DNA of 35,345 nt from IMG/VR virus record IMGVR_UViG_3300025030_000290, positions 1-35,345 of that record; one strand, written 5' to 3'. The position numbers and the translations under genes were made by a program. Below, in pieces: positions 24,490 through 31,855 of the stretch. How positions within the stretch are numbered: the stretch's first letter is position 1; every line of letters starts with the position of its first letter. This DNA is from a virus. The notes below the pieces were generated by a model. That model had not been told where the DNA came from. It worked only from the letters and a program-made list of their open reading frames with translations, and did no database searches.

Positions 24490-26387
24490 GCAATTCCCGA
24501 GTAAAATTGCCTGTGAGGGAAATCCTGCTCCCGTCTGACCTTATGCCACGATTTAACCGAGGTAAGGAAGCCCACCACACGGGTCAGCTTGTCCACAATT
24601 TCTCCTCCGCATTCTGAGCAGGTTTCCGAGATCCCTACAGTCATGTGGCCGTTCTCACATTTGTTCAGTAGGAAGTTGATTGCGAAGTAGATGACCCCAG
24701 CTTTAGCTGCAGCCTTAATCAAGTTCACCACCAGCTTAGGATCTTCGATCTTCTGCTCCACATTCAGGTGACAAATGGAGCCTCCGGAGAAGTGCTTGTC
24801 GAACAGCCCTTGGAGCATTATGCGATCCAACAGGTCTGCTTCGACCGTCAGGGGGATGAACTGATTGCTGTAGAGGTCATACCTCTGGTTGAACCCGAGC
24901 AACCTGTCCTTCTCCGCGAGCTTGACAGAAACATTTTCTCCTGGGATTTGCTCACAATTATGAGGCGACTTGAGTTTCTTCTGCCACCTGTCGTTCTCGG
25001 AGTTGATGGTGTTCAGGATTGCTAGCACGAAATCCTGCCCGTCTTTGGTCATTATGTCGTAGCCCATAATCTCACAGGCTTCGTTCAGGCCATTAACCCC
25101 ACAGGTCGAGTATTGCTTGTTGAGGTCCATAAATCCGTGGGAGTAAAGCGGGAGGTTCCCGTTCTCGATCCTCTTCTTGACGATGTGCCTTTTCGTGTTG
25201 TTGATTCGGGAGCACGTACCCACTAACCGCTCGACCTCAGCGAAGAATTTCTCGGGGTCCTTTTTGTGCCTGAAGGCTAGCTTCGGCATGTTGATGGTGA
25301 CGACGCCGAGCGAACCGATTTTGCTGGAGCCCGAACCGAAGGAGTTGAAGTACTCGTTGTCGGTCTCGCTCCGGAGCCTGCAGCAACTTGAAAGGGTTGA
25401 TGATTTCCCGGTGTAGATGTTGATGAAGCCAAATTCGAGGTTCCTCTCTGCTACCTGGTTGAGGAAGGTCTCGTCGTGGATTTCTCCTGAATCGTCTACT
25501 GCGAAGCACGCAGTCGTTATCGGGAACGTAATGGCGGTTCTTCGCATTTCAGTGTTCATTACATCGAGGAAAAGCATCTGCAGCTTTTTCACGATCTCGA
25601 TGTCCGGAGTGGAACCGTCAGGGAAAACGTAGTTCGGGCAGAGGCTTCCCAAGAACTCCTCGTCATAAACCGAGACGTTCGTGAAGGGGCTCTGGGATGC
25701 CCTGAGCGGCTGATTGACCGTGTAGACGAAGGACACAAGATTCTCCTTCACATAACGCCAGCAATCCTCTTCACTCGCGAAGCTGAAGTTGGCATCCATC
25801 TTGGTCGCCAGAATATTCTTGACGTAGTAGCTCATGACGATCAGTAGATCCGCAAGTCCTGCCGCACCCAACGTAGAATTGCTGGCGAGCACTACGAACT
25901 GCTCCAGTTGCGACTTGAAGCTGTAGAGGTACTTAGGAGGCACTGAGGTGATTTTGCTGATCATCGGAAGGCCCAGAAGCATCACGTCGTATGTCGAGTA
26001 GTTGAAACAGTAGGCTTGGGACGATCCGATGCCATGAACGTCATTCACGTAGATGTCACCGCAGACCTGCATCTCGATAACCTCGTCCGCTGTCTCCTTA
26101 TTATAGAGCTTCTTGAAGTGCTTCCACAGCATGTAGTAGGAATTCAGCTTCAGGAATGGCTTGGGCAACTCTGCGTTGTAGACGATGTTGCTCATGTCGC
26201 CCAAGTTGGAGTTGGCGTCTATTGAGACATCAGCCGTAGTTTTAGCCGCGAAGAAATCCTTGGAGAACTTGGGGAGGTCGAGTTGCTTCCCGATCCCATC
26301 CATATCGAAAAGCTTTTGCGGGTACTTGGATTTGAGGAGATCCATCAATTCTTCGAACTGAGGGTCGTAACTAAAAAAGATATTCAT
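24486..26387 (-). CDS. nrdD: Class III anaerobic ribonucleoside-triphosphate reductase NrdD
   Basis: This 633-residue enzyme makes dNTPs from NTPs under anoxic conditions with a glycyl radical. Diagnostic parts are the SIDANSN motif near residue 55, the SSCCRLRSE segment, the TCGVNGLNEA loop, and the C-terminal RVVGFL with the radical Gly606. The end, with SVKSWHKVRREQ and HRQFY, resembles bacterial NrdD forms rather than E. coli NrdD. There is no N-terminal ATP-cone, so the overall activity control seems absent. A structural zinc site near the end has Cys577, Cys590 and Cys593, but the expected fourth Cys is missing; His581 may replace it. It is co-translated with nrdG. It would supply dNTPs for replication in an anaerobic host. 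Confidence 0.94.
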   Translation of the reverse strand: MNIFFSYDPQFEELMDLLKSKYPQKLFDMDGIGKQLDLPKFSKDFFAAKTTADVSIDANSNLGDMSNIVYNAELPKPFLKLNSYYMLWKHFKKLYNKETADEVIEMQVCGDIYVNDVHGIGSSQAYCFNYSTYDVMLLGLPMISKITSVPPKYLYSFKSQLEQFVVLASNSTLGAAGLADLLIVMSYYVKNILATKMDANFSFASEEDCWRYVKENLVSFVYTVNQPLRASQSPFTNVSVYDEEFLGSLCPNYVFPDGSTPDIEIVKKLQMLFLDVMNTEMRRTAITFPITTACFAVDDSGEIHDETFLNQVAERNLEFGFINIYTGKSSTLSSCCRLRSETDNEYFNSFGSGSSKIGSLGVVTINMPKLAFRHKKDPEKFFAEVERLVGTCSRINNTKRHIVKKRIENGNLPLYSHGFMDLNKQYSTCGVNGLNEACEIMGYDIMTKDGQDFVLAILNTINSENDRWQKKLKSPHNCEQIPGENVSVKLAEKDRLLGFNQRYDLYSNQFIPLTVEADLLDRIMLQGLFDKHFSGGSICHLNVEQKIEDPKLVVNLIKAAAKAGVIYFAINFLLNKCENGHMTVGISETCSECGGEIVDKLTRVVGFLTSVKSWHKVRREQDFPHRQFYSGIA

Positions 26388-26418
26388 TTATGCTCGGTGC
26401 TCCTGTGGTGTTTGAAAT

Positions 26419-26448
26419 GAAAGGCTGGCAGTTCCCCACCAGCCTTTC
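26419..26448 (-). other. Hairpin between dut and nrdD
   Basis: GAAAGGCTGG (26419-26428) and CCAGCCTTTC (26439-26448) pair perfectly over 10 bp with a 10-base loop. Reading the minus strand, TTTCATTTC includes the end of the stem, so the T run is weak. It could be a partial terminator or a processing or stabilising site that sets different levels of Dut and NrdD mRNA. No promoter is apparent between it and nrdD. Confidence 0.55.
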
Positions 26449-26453
26449 TAAAA

Positions 26454-26891
26454 TTAAATTCCCGAATGGCCGAAACCGCCCTGCCCTCTTTCCGAGTCGC
26501 TCAGTTCGCCTACCTCTTCCCATTGGATCGTCTCGAACTTGTTCAGTACGAGTTGGCAGATCCTGTCGCCGGGATTGATGGTGCACGGCTCGGTGCCATG
26601 GTTGATCAGGATGGCCGCGAGTTCGTTTCTGAATCCTGCATCTATAGTCCCGACGCAATTAGCCAGGCTTATCCCGAATGCCATTGCTATCCCACTTCGA
26701 GGCCTCAGTTGGATCTCGTAGCCTTCTGGGATCTCCACTTGAATCCCAAGCGGAATCAGCTTCCTGTCTCGGGGCCACAAGGTGACTGGCTTTTCGATAG
26801 CAGCCCTTCCATCACAACCTGCGTCTCCCGGCTTGGCGTACACAGGTACTCCGAAATCTGCCAGATTCTTAACCTTAACGGCGACAGCCAT
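26454..26891 (-). CDS. dut: dUTP pyrophosphatase
   Basis: This 145-residue trimeric-type dUTPase splits dUTP to dUMP and pyrophosphate, which keeps uracil out of phage DNA and supplies dUMP. The five motifs are present: PGDAGCDG (motif 1), RPRSGIA (2), GTIDAGFRNEL (3), the NPGDRICQLV block (4) and RGQGGFGHSG (5). Motif 3 has Phe in place of the usual uracil-pocket Tyr, and motif 1 has Cys where Tyr is common. The catalytic Asp of motif 3 is kept, so activity is expected. It starts directly after the stop of the preceding small gene. Confidence 0.93.
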   Translation of the reverse strand: MAVAVKVKNLADFGVPVYAKPGDAGCDGRAAIEKPVTLWPRDRKLIPLGIQVEIPEGYEIQLRPRSGIAMAFGISLANCVGTIDAGFRNELAAILINHGTEPCTINPGDRICQLVLNKFETIQWEEVGELSDSERGQGGFGHSGI

Positions 26892-27161
26892 TTACGCAGC
26901 CTCCCTGTCCCGATCTTGATACTCCCTGCACCAGGTCTGGGTCAGCGCATCGACTTCAAGGTCAACCTCAACGAATTCGTCGGAGTTCTTCTGGTACTCC
27001 TTCCACTTTTTGTAGTCGGCTTTAATCGACTTCACGCTCACGTCGTACTTCTTGGCGAATTCAGTGAGGGCGTCCTTGATGTCGGCGCCGATGTCCTTCT
27101 TCCTGACTTCCTGTGCTTCGATGTCCCTGTAGAAGGGAATGAGTTCTTCCTGCTTAATCAT
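26892..27161 (-). CDS. Small helical charged protein
   Basis: The 89-residue product is almost all helix and strongly charged, with KKDIGADIKDALTEFAKK in the middle. The pattern resembles small phage helical proteins that bind DNA and, more loosely, GapR/DUF2312-like proteins; neither match is firm. Its ATG overlaps the upstream zinc-ribbon gene by eight bases, and its stop abuts the dut start, so it is part of the operon. A role in DNA metabolism is inferred from its neighbours. Confidence 0.6.
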   Translation of the reverse strand: MIKQEELIPFYRDIEAQEVRKKDIGADIKDALTEFAKKYDVSVKSIKADYKKWKEYQKNSDEFVEVDLEVDALTQTWCREYQDRDREAA

Positions 27162-27432
27162 TAAAAATCTCCAGTTTTACTTTTATGTTCATGAGTTGGT
27201 CTGCTGCGTTATGAAGCTTCACAAGCTGCTTGTCGATGATGTGGGTCATGTAACGAGCCTCATCCGAAGTGAAGAGGGGCTCGCAGCCAGGGCAATCGCC
27301 TTCGGCCTCTTCATGGGAAATGAAAAGGACCGGCCCGGTGCAGATCGGGCAGACGTACATGAAGCCATCAGGAACTTCGAATTCGGTTGGTTCTGCTATT
27401 GGGTACTCGCATTTGCTGCAGTAATACGTCAT
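27154..27432 (-). CDS. Small zinc-ribbon protein with three CxxC pairs
   Basis: This 92-residue protein has Cys5/Cys8, Cys28/Cys31 and Cys47/Cys50. The first two pairs fit a zinc ribbon and the third may bind a second metal or help dimerise. The C-terminal 35 residues are helical. AAGGAGC lies before the ATG. It could be a DNA-binding or adaptor protein. No known family is clear. Confidence 0.65.
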   Translation of the reverse strand: MTYYCSKCEYPIAEPTEFEVPDGFMYVCPICTGPVLFISHEEAEGDCPGCEPLFTSDEARYMTHIIDKQLVKLHNAADQLMNIKVKLEIFND

Positions 27433-27446
27433 TCTGGGAAGCTCCT

Positions 27447-28067
27447 TTAGGCTACGCTGATTTCAGCGGGTTCGATGTTAAGCATGTGAACATCCGGGTT
27501 CGAGGATGCCATATCCGCGAGATGGACTACGATCTCGTAGGGCGTGTACTCATCTGGGAATTTTTTGATCCTGTTTGCGGGAGACCTGCGGGCCGTCCAA
27601 ATCCCCATATGATGCGCGATAGCCCCTGTGATAGCCGAGAGCATTGGGACTTCCTCACCCTTCTCCTCTTTGAATTCCTGCGCTGCTTTGTGGACGAAGA
27701 GGGCACTGTCCCAATCGTGGAATTTCCCAGTAAATTTCTGCTTGACCTCAACGCCCTTCTCGTAGTCTGAGTACTTCAGGATATCGTGGAGGAGGCACGC
27801 AGCGATCACTGCGTCCATGTCATCTTTCTCGAAGCCATAGGCTCTCCCGAAACGCATCCCAAAGGAGACGGTGGAGCGCAGGTGGTTGATGAGGCCATAA
27901 GGCTCCAGATTGCTCTGGGCTGGGTGGTACTTCGATGTCGAGCTGCTCGCTACTTGGGTCAGGTACGCTGGTGCCTTCATCAGCGTGTAGGCCACGAAAT
28001 CCTGGATCAGCGGATTTTTGATTTGCTTCAGTTCAGCTTCAACTAATTCGATAATTTCTTCGCTCAA
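27447..28067 (-). CDS. HD-domain phosphohydrolase
   Basis: This 206-residue protein has the metal-binding pattern of the HD superfamily: His62 in LINHLRST, His94-Asp95 in LLHDILKY, His152-His153 in AIAHHMG and Asp185 in VHLADM. HD enzymes split phosphate bonds in nucleotides or signalling molecules. In this nucleotide-metabolism cluster a dNTP or ppGpp-like substrate is possible but unproven. The start is TTG, overlapping the upstream stop as TTGA. The first ATG inside the frame would remove 29 residues of the helical lead-in. The ribosome site is weak, so expression probably depends on coupling. Confidence 0.85.
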   Translation of the reverse strand: MSEEIIELVEAELKQIKNPLIQDFVAYTLMKAPAYLTQVASSSTSKYHPAQSNLEPYGLINHLRSTVSFGMRFGRAYGFEKDDMDAVIAACLLHDILKYSDYEKGVEVKQKFTGKFHDWDSALFVHKAAQEFKEEKGEEVPMLSAITGAIAHHMGIWTARRSPANRIKKFPDEYTPYEIVVHLADMASSNPDVHMLNIEPAEISVA

Positions 28068-28285
28068 TTTGTCTCTTTCTCCCTCACCTCAGCGACTCCG
28101 CTGAGGAAATCAATGTTGATGCAGGTGGTTCGTCCTGATGGTGTCTCAAGAGTCAACCAGCCTGCTTCTACTTGTTTTAGGACTCCTTCGTGTGGGACCA
28201 AGGAGCCATATTTGTCGATCAACTGGACCTTCTTATCCAGAAGGGACTCAATGCCCGAGGACTCAGGTTTCTTCTTGGGTGGCAT
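28064..28285 (-). CDS. Small basic unknown protein
   Basis: This 73-residue protein starts MPPKKKPESSG, a basic disordered lead, followed by a beta-rich part (VQLIDKYGSLVPHEG, WLTLETPSG) that looks like a small barrel of the SH3 or Sm kind. It overlaps the next gene by four bases. The start codon lies inside the upstream small gene, whose acidic codons GAGGAGGAAGAG form its ribosome site. A nucleic-acid-binding role is conceivable; no family is recognised. Confidence 0.55.
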   Translation of the reverse strand: MPPKKKPESSGIESLLDKKVQLIDKYGSLVPHEGVLKQVEAGWLTLETPSGRTTCINIDFLSGVAEVREKETN

Positions 28286-28412
28286 CCTCTTCCTCCTCTC
28301 CTTCCCAACACCAGGCGTCTTCAGGAATCACCTGGTCCAATTTCAGTTCACACTCGCCCCCGCCGTAATCGACGGGGGCTATTCTTGTGTACGGGCAATG
28401 CGAGTAGCACAT
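28263..28412 (-). CDS. Very small Cys-rich acidic protein
   Basis: This 49-residue ORF starts at ATG 28412, immediately after the TAG of the upstream gene, and ends at TGA 28265-28263, overlapping the next gene by 23 bases. It begins MCYSHCPYTRIAP and ends in an acidic tail. Four cysteines and one histidine (Cys2, His5, Cys6, Cys21, Cys35) could bind a metal. The last third is highly acidic and its codons double as the ribosome site of the next gene. No family is recognised. Confidence 0.55.
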   Translation of the reverse strand: MCYSHCPYTRIAPVDYGGGECELKLDQVIPEDAWCWEGEEEEDATQEET

Positions 28413-28754
28413 CTAGGGAAGCGCTCCTTGCCATAGAGGGAGTTGGGTCTCAGCATCTTCTACGTAGTCAACCAACTTCCACCGGTCGGTATTCTTGGGC
28501 CACTCTTCGTAACTCCCGTTGCCCCAGAAAACTTCAGCTTCTTCGCTGTTATCACCCCAGCCCACTGGTTGCAAGAAGCAGAGGAACTCCCCGTTGAACT
28601 TGAAGAGCACTTCGTTCATGGAACAGTTGGCGCCCGACTTAGCTTGCTGCGGGAAGGGGGTCACGCCCAGAAGTTCGAAGCCTTCTACCTGCTGACCAGC
28701 CGCTACCGCGTTTAAGATGTCTCTGTTGAATTTTTTAGGTTCCCTGTATTTCAT
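28413..28754 (-). CDS. Unknown 113-residue protein
   Basis: This protein starts at an ATG with a strong AGGAGGAG site that overlaps the stop of the phosphoesterase gene. It is alpha/beta, with many aromatic residues near the end (VFWGNGSYEEWP, WKLVDYVED). The segment NEVLFKFNGEFLCFLQPVGW suggests a compact beta core. I do not recognise a family. The tight position in the operon points to a real gene with a small accessory role. Confidence 0.6.
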   Translation of the reverse strand: MKYREPKKFNRDILNAVAAGQQVEGFELLGVTPFPQQAKSGANCSMNEVLFKFNGEFLCFLQPVGWGDNSEEAEVFWGNGSYEEWPKNTDRWKLVDYVEDAETQLPLWQGALP

Positions 28755-28765
28755 TTCATCTCCTC

Positions 28766-29707
28766 CTAATACATCTGCAGGAGTCGCTCAAGCGCGATCT
28801 CCTCAACGTCGTAGCGACCCGGAGCCCAATGAGTCAAGATCGCGAGCCCTCTCCAGTAGGCGTTCAGGCCTCCATACGCATAGGCGTCAACGTGGGCAAA
28901 GAAGGCGCCCATCATGCTGACTTGGGTGATGGTGTCTGCCCCGTGGCGGAAATAATTCACGCTCTCGCGCCTATGAGAGTGAGCAAAGACGACTGACTTG
29001 GCGGTTTGCTCTGCCGCCCGGTGAATCGCGTATTTCCCGGTAACCGGCTGATTCGCGGCGTTCTGGGGTGAGTGCGTAAAGAGAACGCCTTCAAACTCAA
29101 TGCTGTCCCGGTAATCCACGACTTTGTGGACCCCCAACTCGTAGAGCCCCAGGTCCTTCACAAGATCCAGATGCTCCTTCAGTTCGGGCTTGGTTTCGAG
29201 GTAGCGGTCTAGCCTGGAACTGTGGTTGCCTTTTATGAACACCACTTCCGGCTTGTAGCCCGCGATCTTCTTGATAGGTTCAAGCAGCAACCTCAGCGCT
29301 TCCTTCCCTGCTGCTACATCCTCGATGTAGCGCCTGCCTTCCATGACTCCAGATTTGGTCAGGTCCCAATTAGAAAGTGATTCCAGCGTCACCCAATCAC
29401 CCAAGGTGATTACTCGATCCGGCCTGCGTTCCGCAATAAGCTGCCCCGCTTTCGCAAATCGAGTGAGGTCCTGATCAGGCCCTACATGAGCATCAGGCAC
29501 AACCAGAGTCGTGCTCCAGCCCTTGTCAGGTACCTTCTTCCCCAAGTACTCCTCCTTCGCCGCGCTCCATCCTCCGAAGACGCGCATGAAGGGGTCCTCA
29601 GTAACTCCGAACTCTGACCTCATTTCTCTTCGAGTGGGCAACTTGTCGTGCCTCTCCACGAACTGACCTAGCAATTCGAGGAGTTGTTCCTTCGTGTAGC
29701 TACTCAT
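28766..29707 (-). CDS. Calcineurin-like phosphoesterase with N-terminal HNH-associated repeat
   Basis: The product has 313 residues. Residues 4-56 fit the homing-endonuclease-associated repeat (PF18780 type), with a TKEQLLELL helix, LPTRREM and a MRVFGGWSAA end; this repeat usually binds DNA. Residues 66-290 form a metallophosphoesterase with D72-x-H74, D104 in LGDW, N161-H162 in KGNH, H212 in FTHS and H243-x-H245 in AHSH. The metal centre is complete, so hydrolysis of phosphodiester or phosphomonoester bonds is expected, perhaps on DNA. The ATG at 29707 has AGGAGT four bases upstream; a longer frame to 29854 overlaps the RusA gene and has no ribosome site. Confidence 0.85.
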   Translation of the reverse strand: MSSYTKEQLLELLGQFVERHDKLPTRREMRSEFGVTEDPFMRVFGGWSAAKEEYLGKKVPDKGWSTTLVVPDAHVGPDQDLTRFAKAGQLIAERRPDRVITLGDWVTLESLSNWDLTKSGVMEGRRYIEDVAAGKEALRLLLEPIKKIAGYKPEVVFIKGNHSSRLDRYLETKPELKEHLDLVKDLGLYELGVHKVVDYRDSIEFEGVLFTHSPQNAANQPVTGKYAIHRAAEQTAKSVVFAHSHRRESVNYFRHGADTITQVSMMGAFFAHVDAYAYGGLNAYWRGLAILTHWAPGRYDVEEIALERLLQMY

Positions 29708-29714
29708 TTGACTC

Positions 29715-30137
29715 CTATTCAGATGTGAATTCATCTGGGCGAAATTCAGAAATAAGAAGTTCCGCCCTTGGGTTTTCCTTGTCGATTCCGCCGAAACTGT
29801 AGGAGACATCTCGGACGATTTTGTAGTTGTCGTCGGAGATGAGACCAAGTTCAATCAAGGCATCATCCGTGAATTTCTGTACAATCGTCAGGACGTTACC
29901 CAAGTCGAACTCCCGCTTGGTCTGTGGGAACACCGTGTAGTGAAATCGAAACGGAGGTTCTCCGATTGACTGCTTCGAGCTTCTCACTTCGTCCCAGACG
30001 ATTCCCTTGTAGATGACCTTCATCTGGTTGTTGGTCATGTGGTGAAGATTCCTATATCTGTTTAGATTTAAAGGGATCTTCATGTCGGCCTTCGTCTTCC
30101 TTGGGATGGTCACCGTTAAAGGCAGGCTAATCCTCAA
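29715..30137 (-). CDS. RusA-like Holliday junction resolvase
   Basis: This 140-residue protein resembles phage RusA-family resolvases, which cut four-way DNA junctions. It shows the lead VTIPRKTKAD, LNLNRYRN, and the core with Asp78 (FDLGN), Lys88, Asp91/Asp92 (TDDAL) and Asp102/Asp103 (SDDN), and ends with NPRAELLI. In E. coli RusA the core reads DLDN; here the second Asp is Gly. The start is TTG, within the last codons of the upstream gene; an ATG 18 codons further on would delete the conserved first strand. Its neighbours (ligase-like, SbcCD) support a recombination role. Confidence 0.78.
   Translation of the reverse strand: MRISLPLTVTIPRKTKADMKIPLNLNRYRNLHHMTNNQMKVIYKGIVWDEVRSSKQSIGEPPFRFHYTVFPQTKREFDLGNVLTIVQKFTDDALIELGLISDDNYKIVRDVSYSFGGIDKENPRAELLISEFRPDEFTSE
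29717..29730. repeat. Copy 3 of the 14-bp palindromic motif, inside the RusA gene end
   Basis: Exactly the same 14 bases as 17666-17679, here overlapping the last codons and stop of the resolvase gene. The bases further on (TCATCTG) extend a second palindrome, CAGATG...CATCTG. It lies just upstream of the phosphoesterase ribosome site on the minus strand. Confidence 0.65.
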
Positions 30138-30339
30138 GGTACTTGCTCAGTTGATTTGCGATGTCCTCACAAAGATTATCGGTGACCCCATAGGTGGTTC
30201 CTTGGTGGGAACGGCAATTCCCTTCTCCGATTGCTTTGAAGTCTCGATAAAAATAACTCAACGTCTCTTCATCCTCAATCACGAATCTCACCGTGATTGG
30301 CTTGAAATCCACTTTCTCCCTCGTCACTTCCACTTTCAT
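30127..30339 (-). CDS. Small unknown protein between ligase-like and RusA genes
   Basis: The 70-residue frame starts at ATG 30339, chosen because AGGAG (30350-30346) is six bases away. An ATG two codons earlier touches the ribosome site. The product begins MKVEVTREKVDFKP and ends NQLSKYLED. It is alpha/beta, with TVRFVIEDEETLSYFYRDF in the middle. It overlaps the 3' end of the ligase-like gene by 65 bases and the RusA start by 11. No known family is recognised. Confidence 0.55.
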   Translation of the reverse strand: MKVEVTREKVDFKPITVRFVIEDEETLSYFYRDFKAIGEGNCRSHQGTTYGVTDNLCEDIANQLSKYLED

Positions 30340-31855
30340 CTTCATCTCCTTTTTCAACTGGCAAAAAGCGCCAGCCTCCATCTTCTCTTGCTTCGATCCG
30401 GTGCCCCTTGTACTTATAAGGCACCATCTCAAGCATCTCAGGTTCCCACGAAGAAGCCATGCGCTTTCGCCGCATGACTCCGCTGGGCGTGATCCAATTC
30501 CCAACTCCGTTGTGCTCAAAATGATACTTCATGTTTTTGTCGCAGATCGCACAGATCCCGGCGCCGTGTGAAGGAGCATTTGTACCCCCACAAAGGGTGC
30601 ATTTTTCCAGCCGGGTATGTTTTCCGTGCAGCCTGTACCTGCGCCAAGGGGCTTTGTCCCATAGGATTTTCCTACCAACACCAATCTTGGTCCCACCTAC
30701 TTTCAGGTAGAGAAATTCCAAGAGCTTGCCTTTCACCGGCTTGATGTTGTTCAGGAGAGCGTTGTCCCTCCCTGAGAAGCTGAAAGCTACCCGGAAGAGA
30801 TCCCCGTTGAACCAAACTAAAAACCCTTTGGCGTGCCCGCCTACGTGCCAGAATCGTTCTACGATTCCTACGGTCACCCTGACCTCAACCACATGAGATT
30901 CGCCGGTTCTCAAGGTATCCTGGTCGGTCAGCGCTAGGTACTCGCAATCCGAATGCTCCATGACCTTGACGACTTCACCCAAAACTTCCTCTTCCCGAAA
31001 TGCGAGGCCCACATAATTGGGCGTGATCTGCGTGAGCAGGTTGTTATCCTGAAATTTTCGCAGCTTCTCTACTCGCTCGGGAAACGGAGTTGTAGGCTTG
31101 CCGTTGAGGGTCAAGGCAAACTCCTTCAGATTGTCGAAATAATCAACTGGGTGAAACACGGTCCTTCCTGAATTCAACCGCCCCGCGTAGCCCGTCAGGG
31201 TAAATCGTGGAGTTCCGATGTACTGCATGTCCACAGGAAGTAATGGCTTGATGCTAACTAATTTTCCTGCCACACATTCAAATGACCTAGATGATCTAGG
31301 CTCCCTAGAAACCACCCCCAGCCTCATGTCCGGGGCCATGACAGCGGAGATAGCGACCGGGTAATTCAGCGCAGCGAAGCTTGTCTGGAGGGCCTCAGGT
31401 GCCTTATAAATTTCGAAGGTGTTAACCACACCAAGGTCGAGCGAGGTCTGAATCTCCATGACGGGTAATCCTTTAGTAAAACTTTTTGAAACTAGCGAGA
31501 GGTAGAACTCACGGTCGATCCTGCCGGTCTTAGCCAGGAACTTGATGAGTTCTGATTCCCTCGTGCGAGTCACAGTTTTCCGATTGAAGAACCTGACGAC
31601 TTCCAGAAATCCACCGAAAGATGCCTCAGAGATTTCTAGTTCCGGGACTGAGTGGTACCTGGAGTCGTCGATGGCCTTGAACCGAAAATTCAACATGCAG
31701 AACCAGCAGGCGAAAGTGAGTAGCCATTCGGATTCTTCTGGAAGCTTCAGGACCCCCTCAGCGAATTGCTTCCTCTTTTCCTTGGGCGACCTGAGTTCAA
31801 CCAAGGAATTCCGGAAGTTCAAAACTTCTTCGATGTTGGAAAGTTCGATTTTCAT
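30275..31855 (-). CDS. DNA-ligase-like protein with degenerate catalytic motifs and zinc ribbon
   Basis: This 526-residue protein follows the layout of phage ATP-dependent DNA ligases. It has a helical DNA-binding lead (1-160, with SKSFTKGLPVMEIQ), a nucleotidyltransferase-like core (165-330) and an OB-fold-like part (330-400, with KGFLVWFNG and IGVGRKILWDK). The catalytic motifs are missing, however. Where KxDGxR (adenylated Lys) is expected, I read AVMAPDMR (171-178). DGEL is TGYAGRL, EGhhhK is EYLALT (305-310), and the motif V lysines are Glu and Arg. A zinc ribbon (Cys419/422/435/438) and an acidic tail follow. It could be an inactive ligase homologue that binds nicked or broken DNA. The fold assignment is by eye. 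It is co-translated with the SbcC-like gene (ATGA overlap). Confidence 0.5.
   Translation of the reverse strand: MKIELSNIEEVLNFRNSLVELRSPKEKRKQFAEGVLKLPEESEWLLTFACWFCMLNFRFKAIDDSRYHSVPELEISEASFGGFLEVVRFFNRKTVTRTRESELIKFLAKTGRIDREFYLSLVSKSFTKGLPVMEIQTSLDLGVVNTFEIYKAPEALQTSFAALNYPVAISAVMAPDMRLGVVSREPRSSRSFECVAGKLVSIKPLLPVDMQYIGTPRFTLTGYAGRLNSGRTVFHPVDYFDNLKEFALTLNGKPTTPFPERVEKLRKFQDNNLLTQITPNYVGLAFREEEVLGEVVKVMEHSDCEYLALTDQDTLRTGESHVVEVRVTVGIVERFWHVGGHAKGFLVWFNGDLFRVAFSFSGRDNALLNNIKPVKGKLLEFLYLKVGGTKIGVGRKILWDKAPWRRYRLHGKHTRLEKCTLCGGTNAPSHGAGICAICDKNMKYHFEHNGVGNWITPSGVMRRKRMASSWEPEMLEMVPYKYKGHRIEAREDGGWRFLPVEKGDEDESGSDEGESGFQANHGEIRD

Noticed and set aside
26466-27164. Plus-strand frame of 232 codons
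   Set aside because: It runs antisense through dut and the helical protein gene, both strongly supported. It has no ribosome site.
28356-28379. GC-rich hairpin GCCCCCG...CGGGGGC as a terminator
   Set aside because: It lies within a small coding frame and neither strand has a T run after it.
29708-29854. N-terminal extension of the phosphoesterase by 49 codons
   Set aside because: It lies mostly within the RusA-like gene in another frame, is low in complexity and has no ribosome site. AGGAGT is placed correctly for the ATG at 29707.
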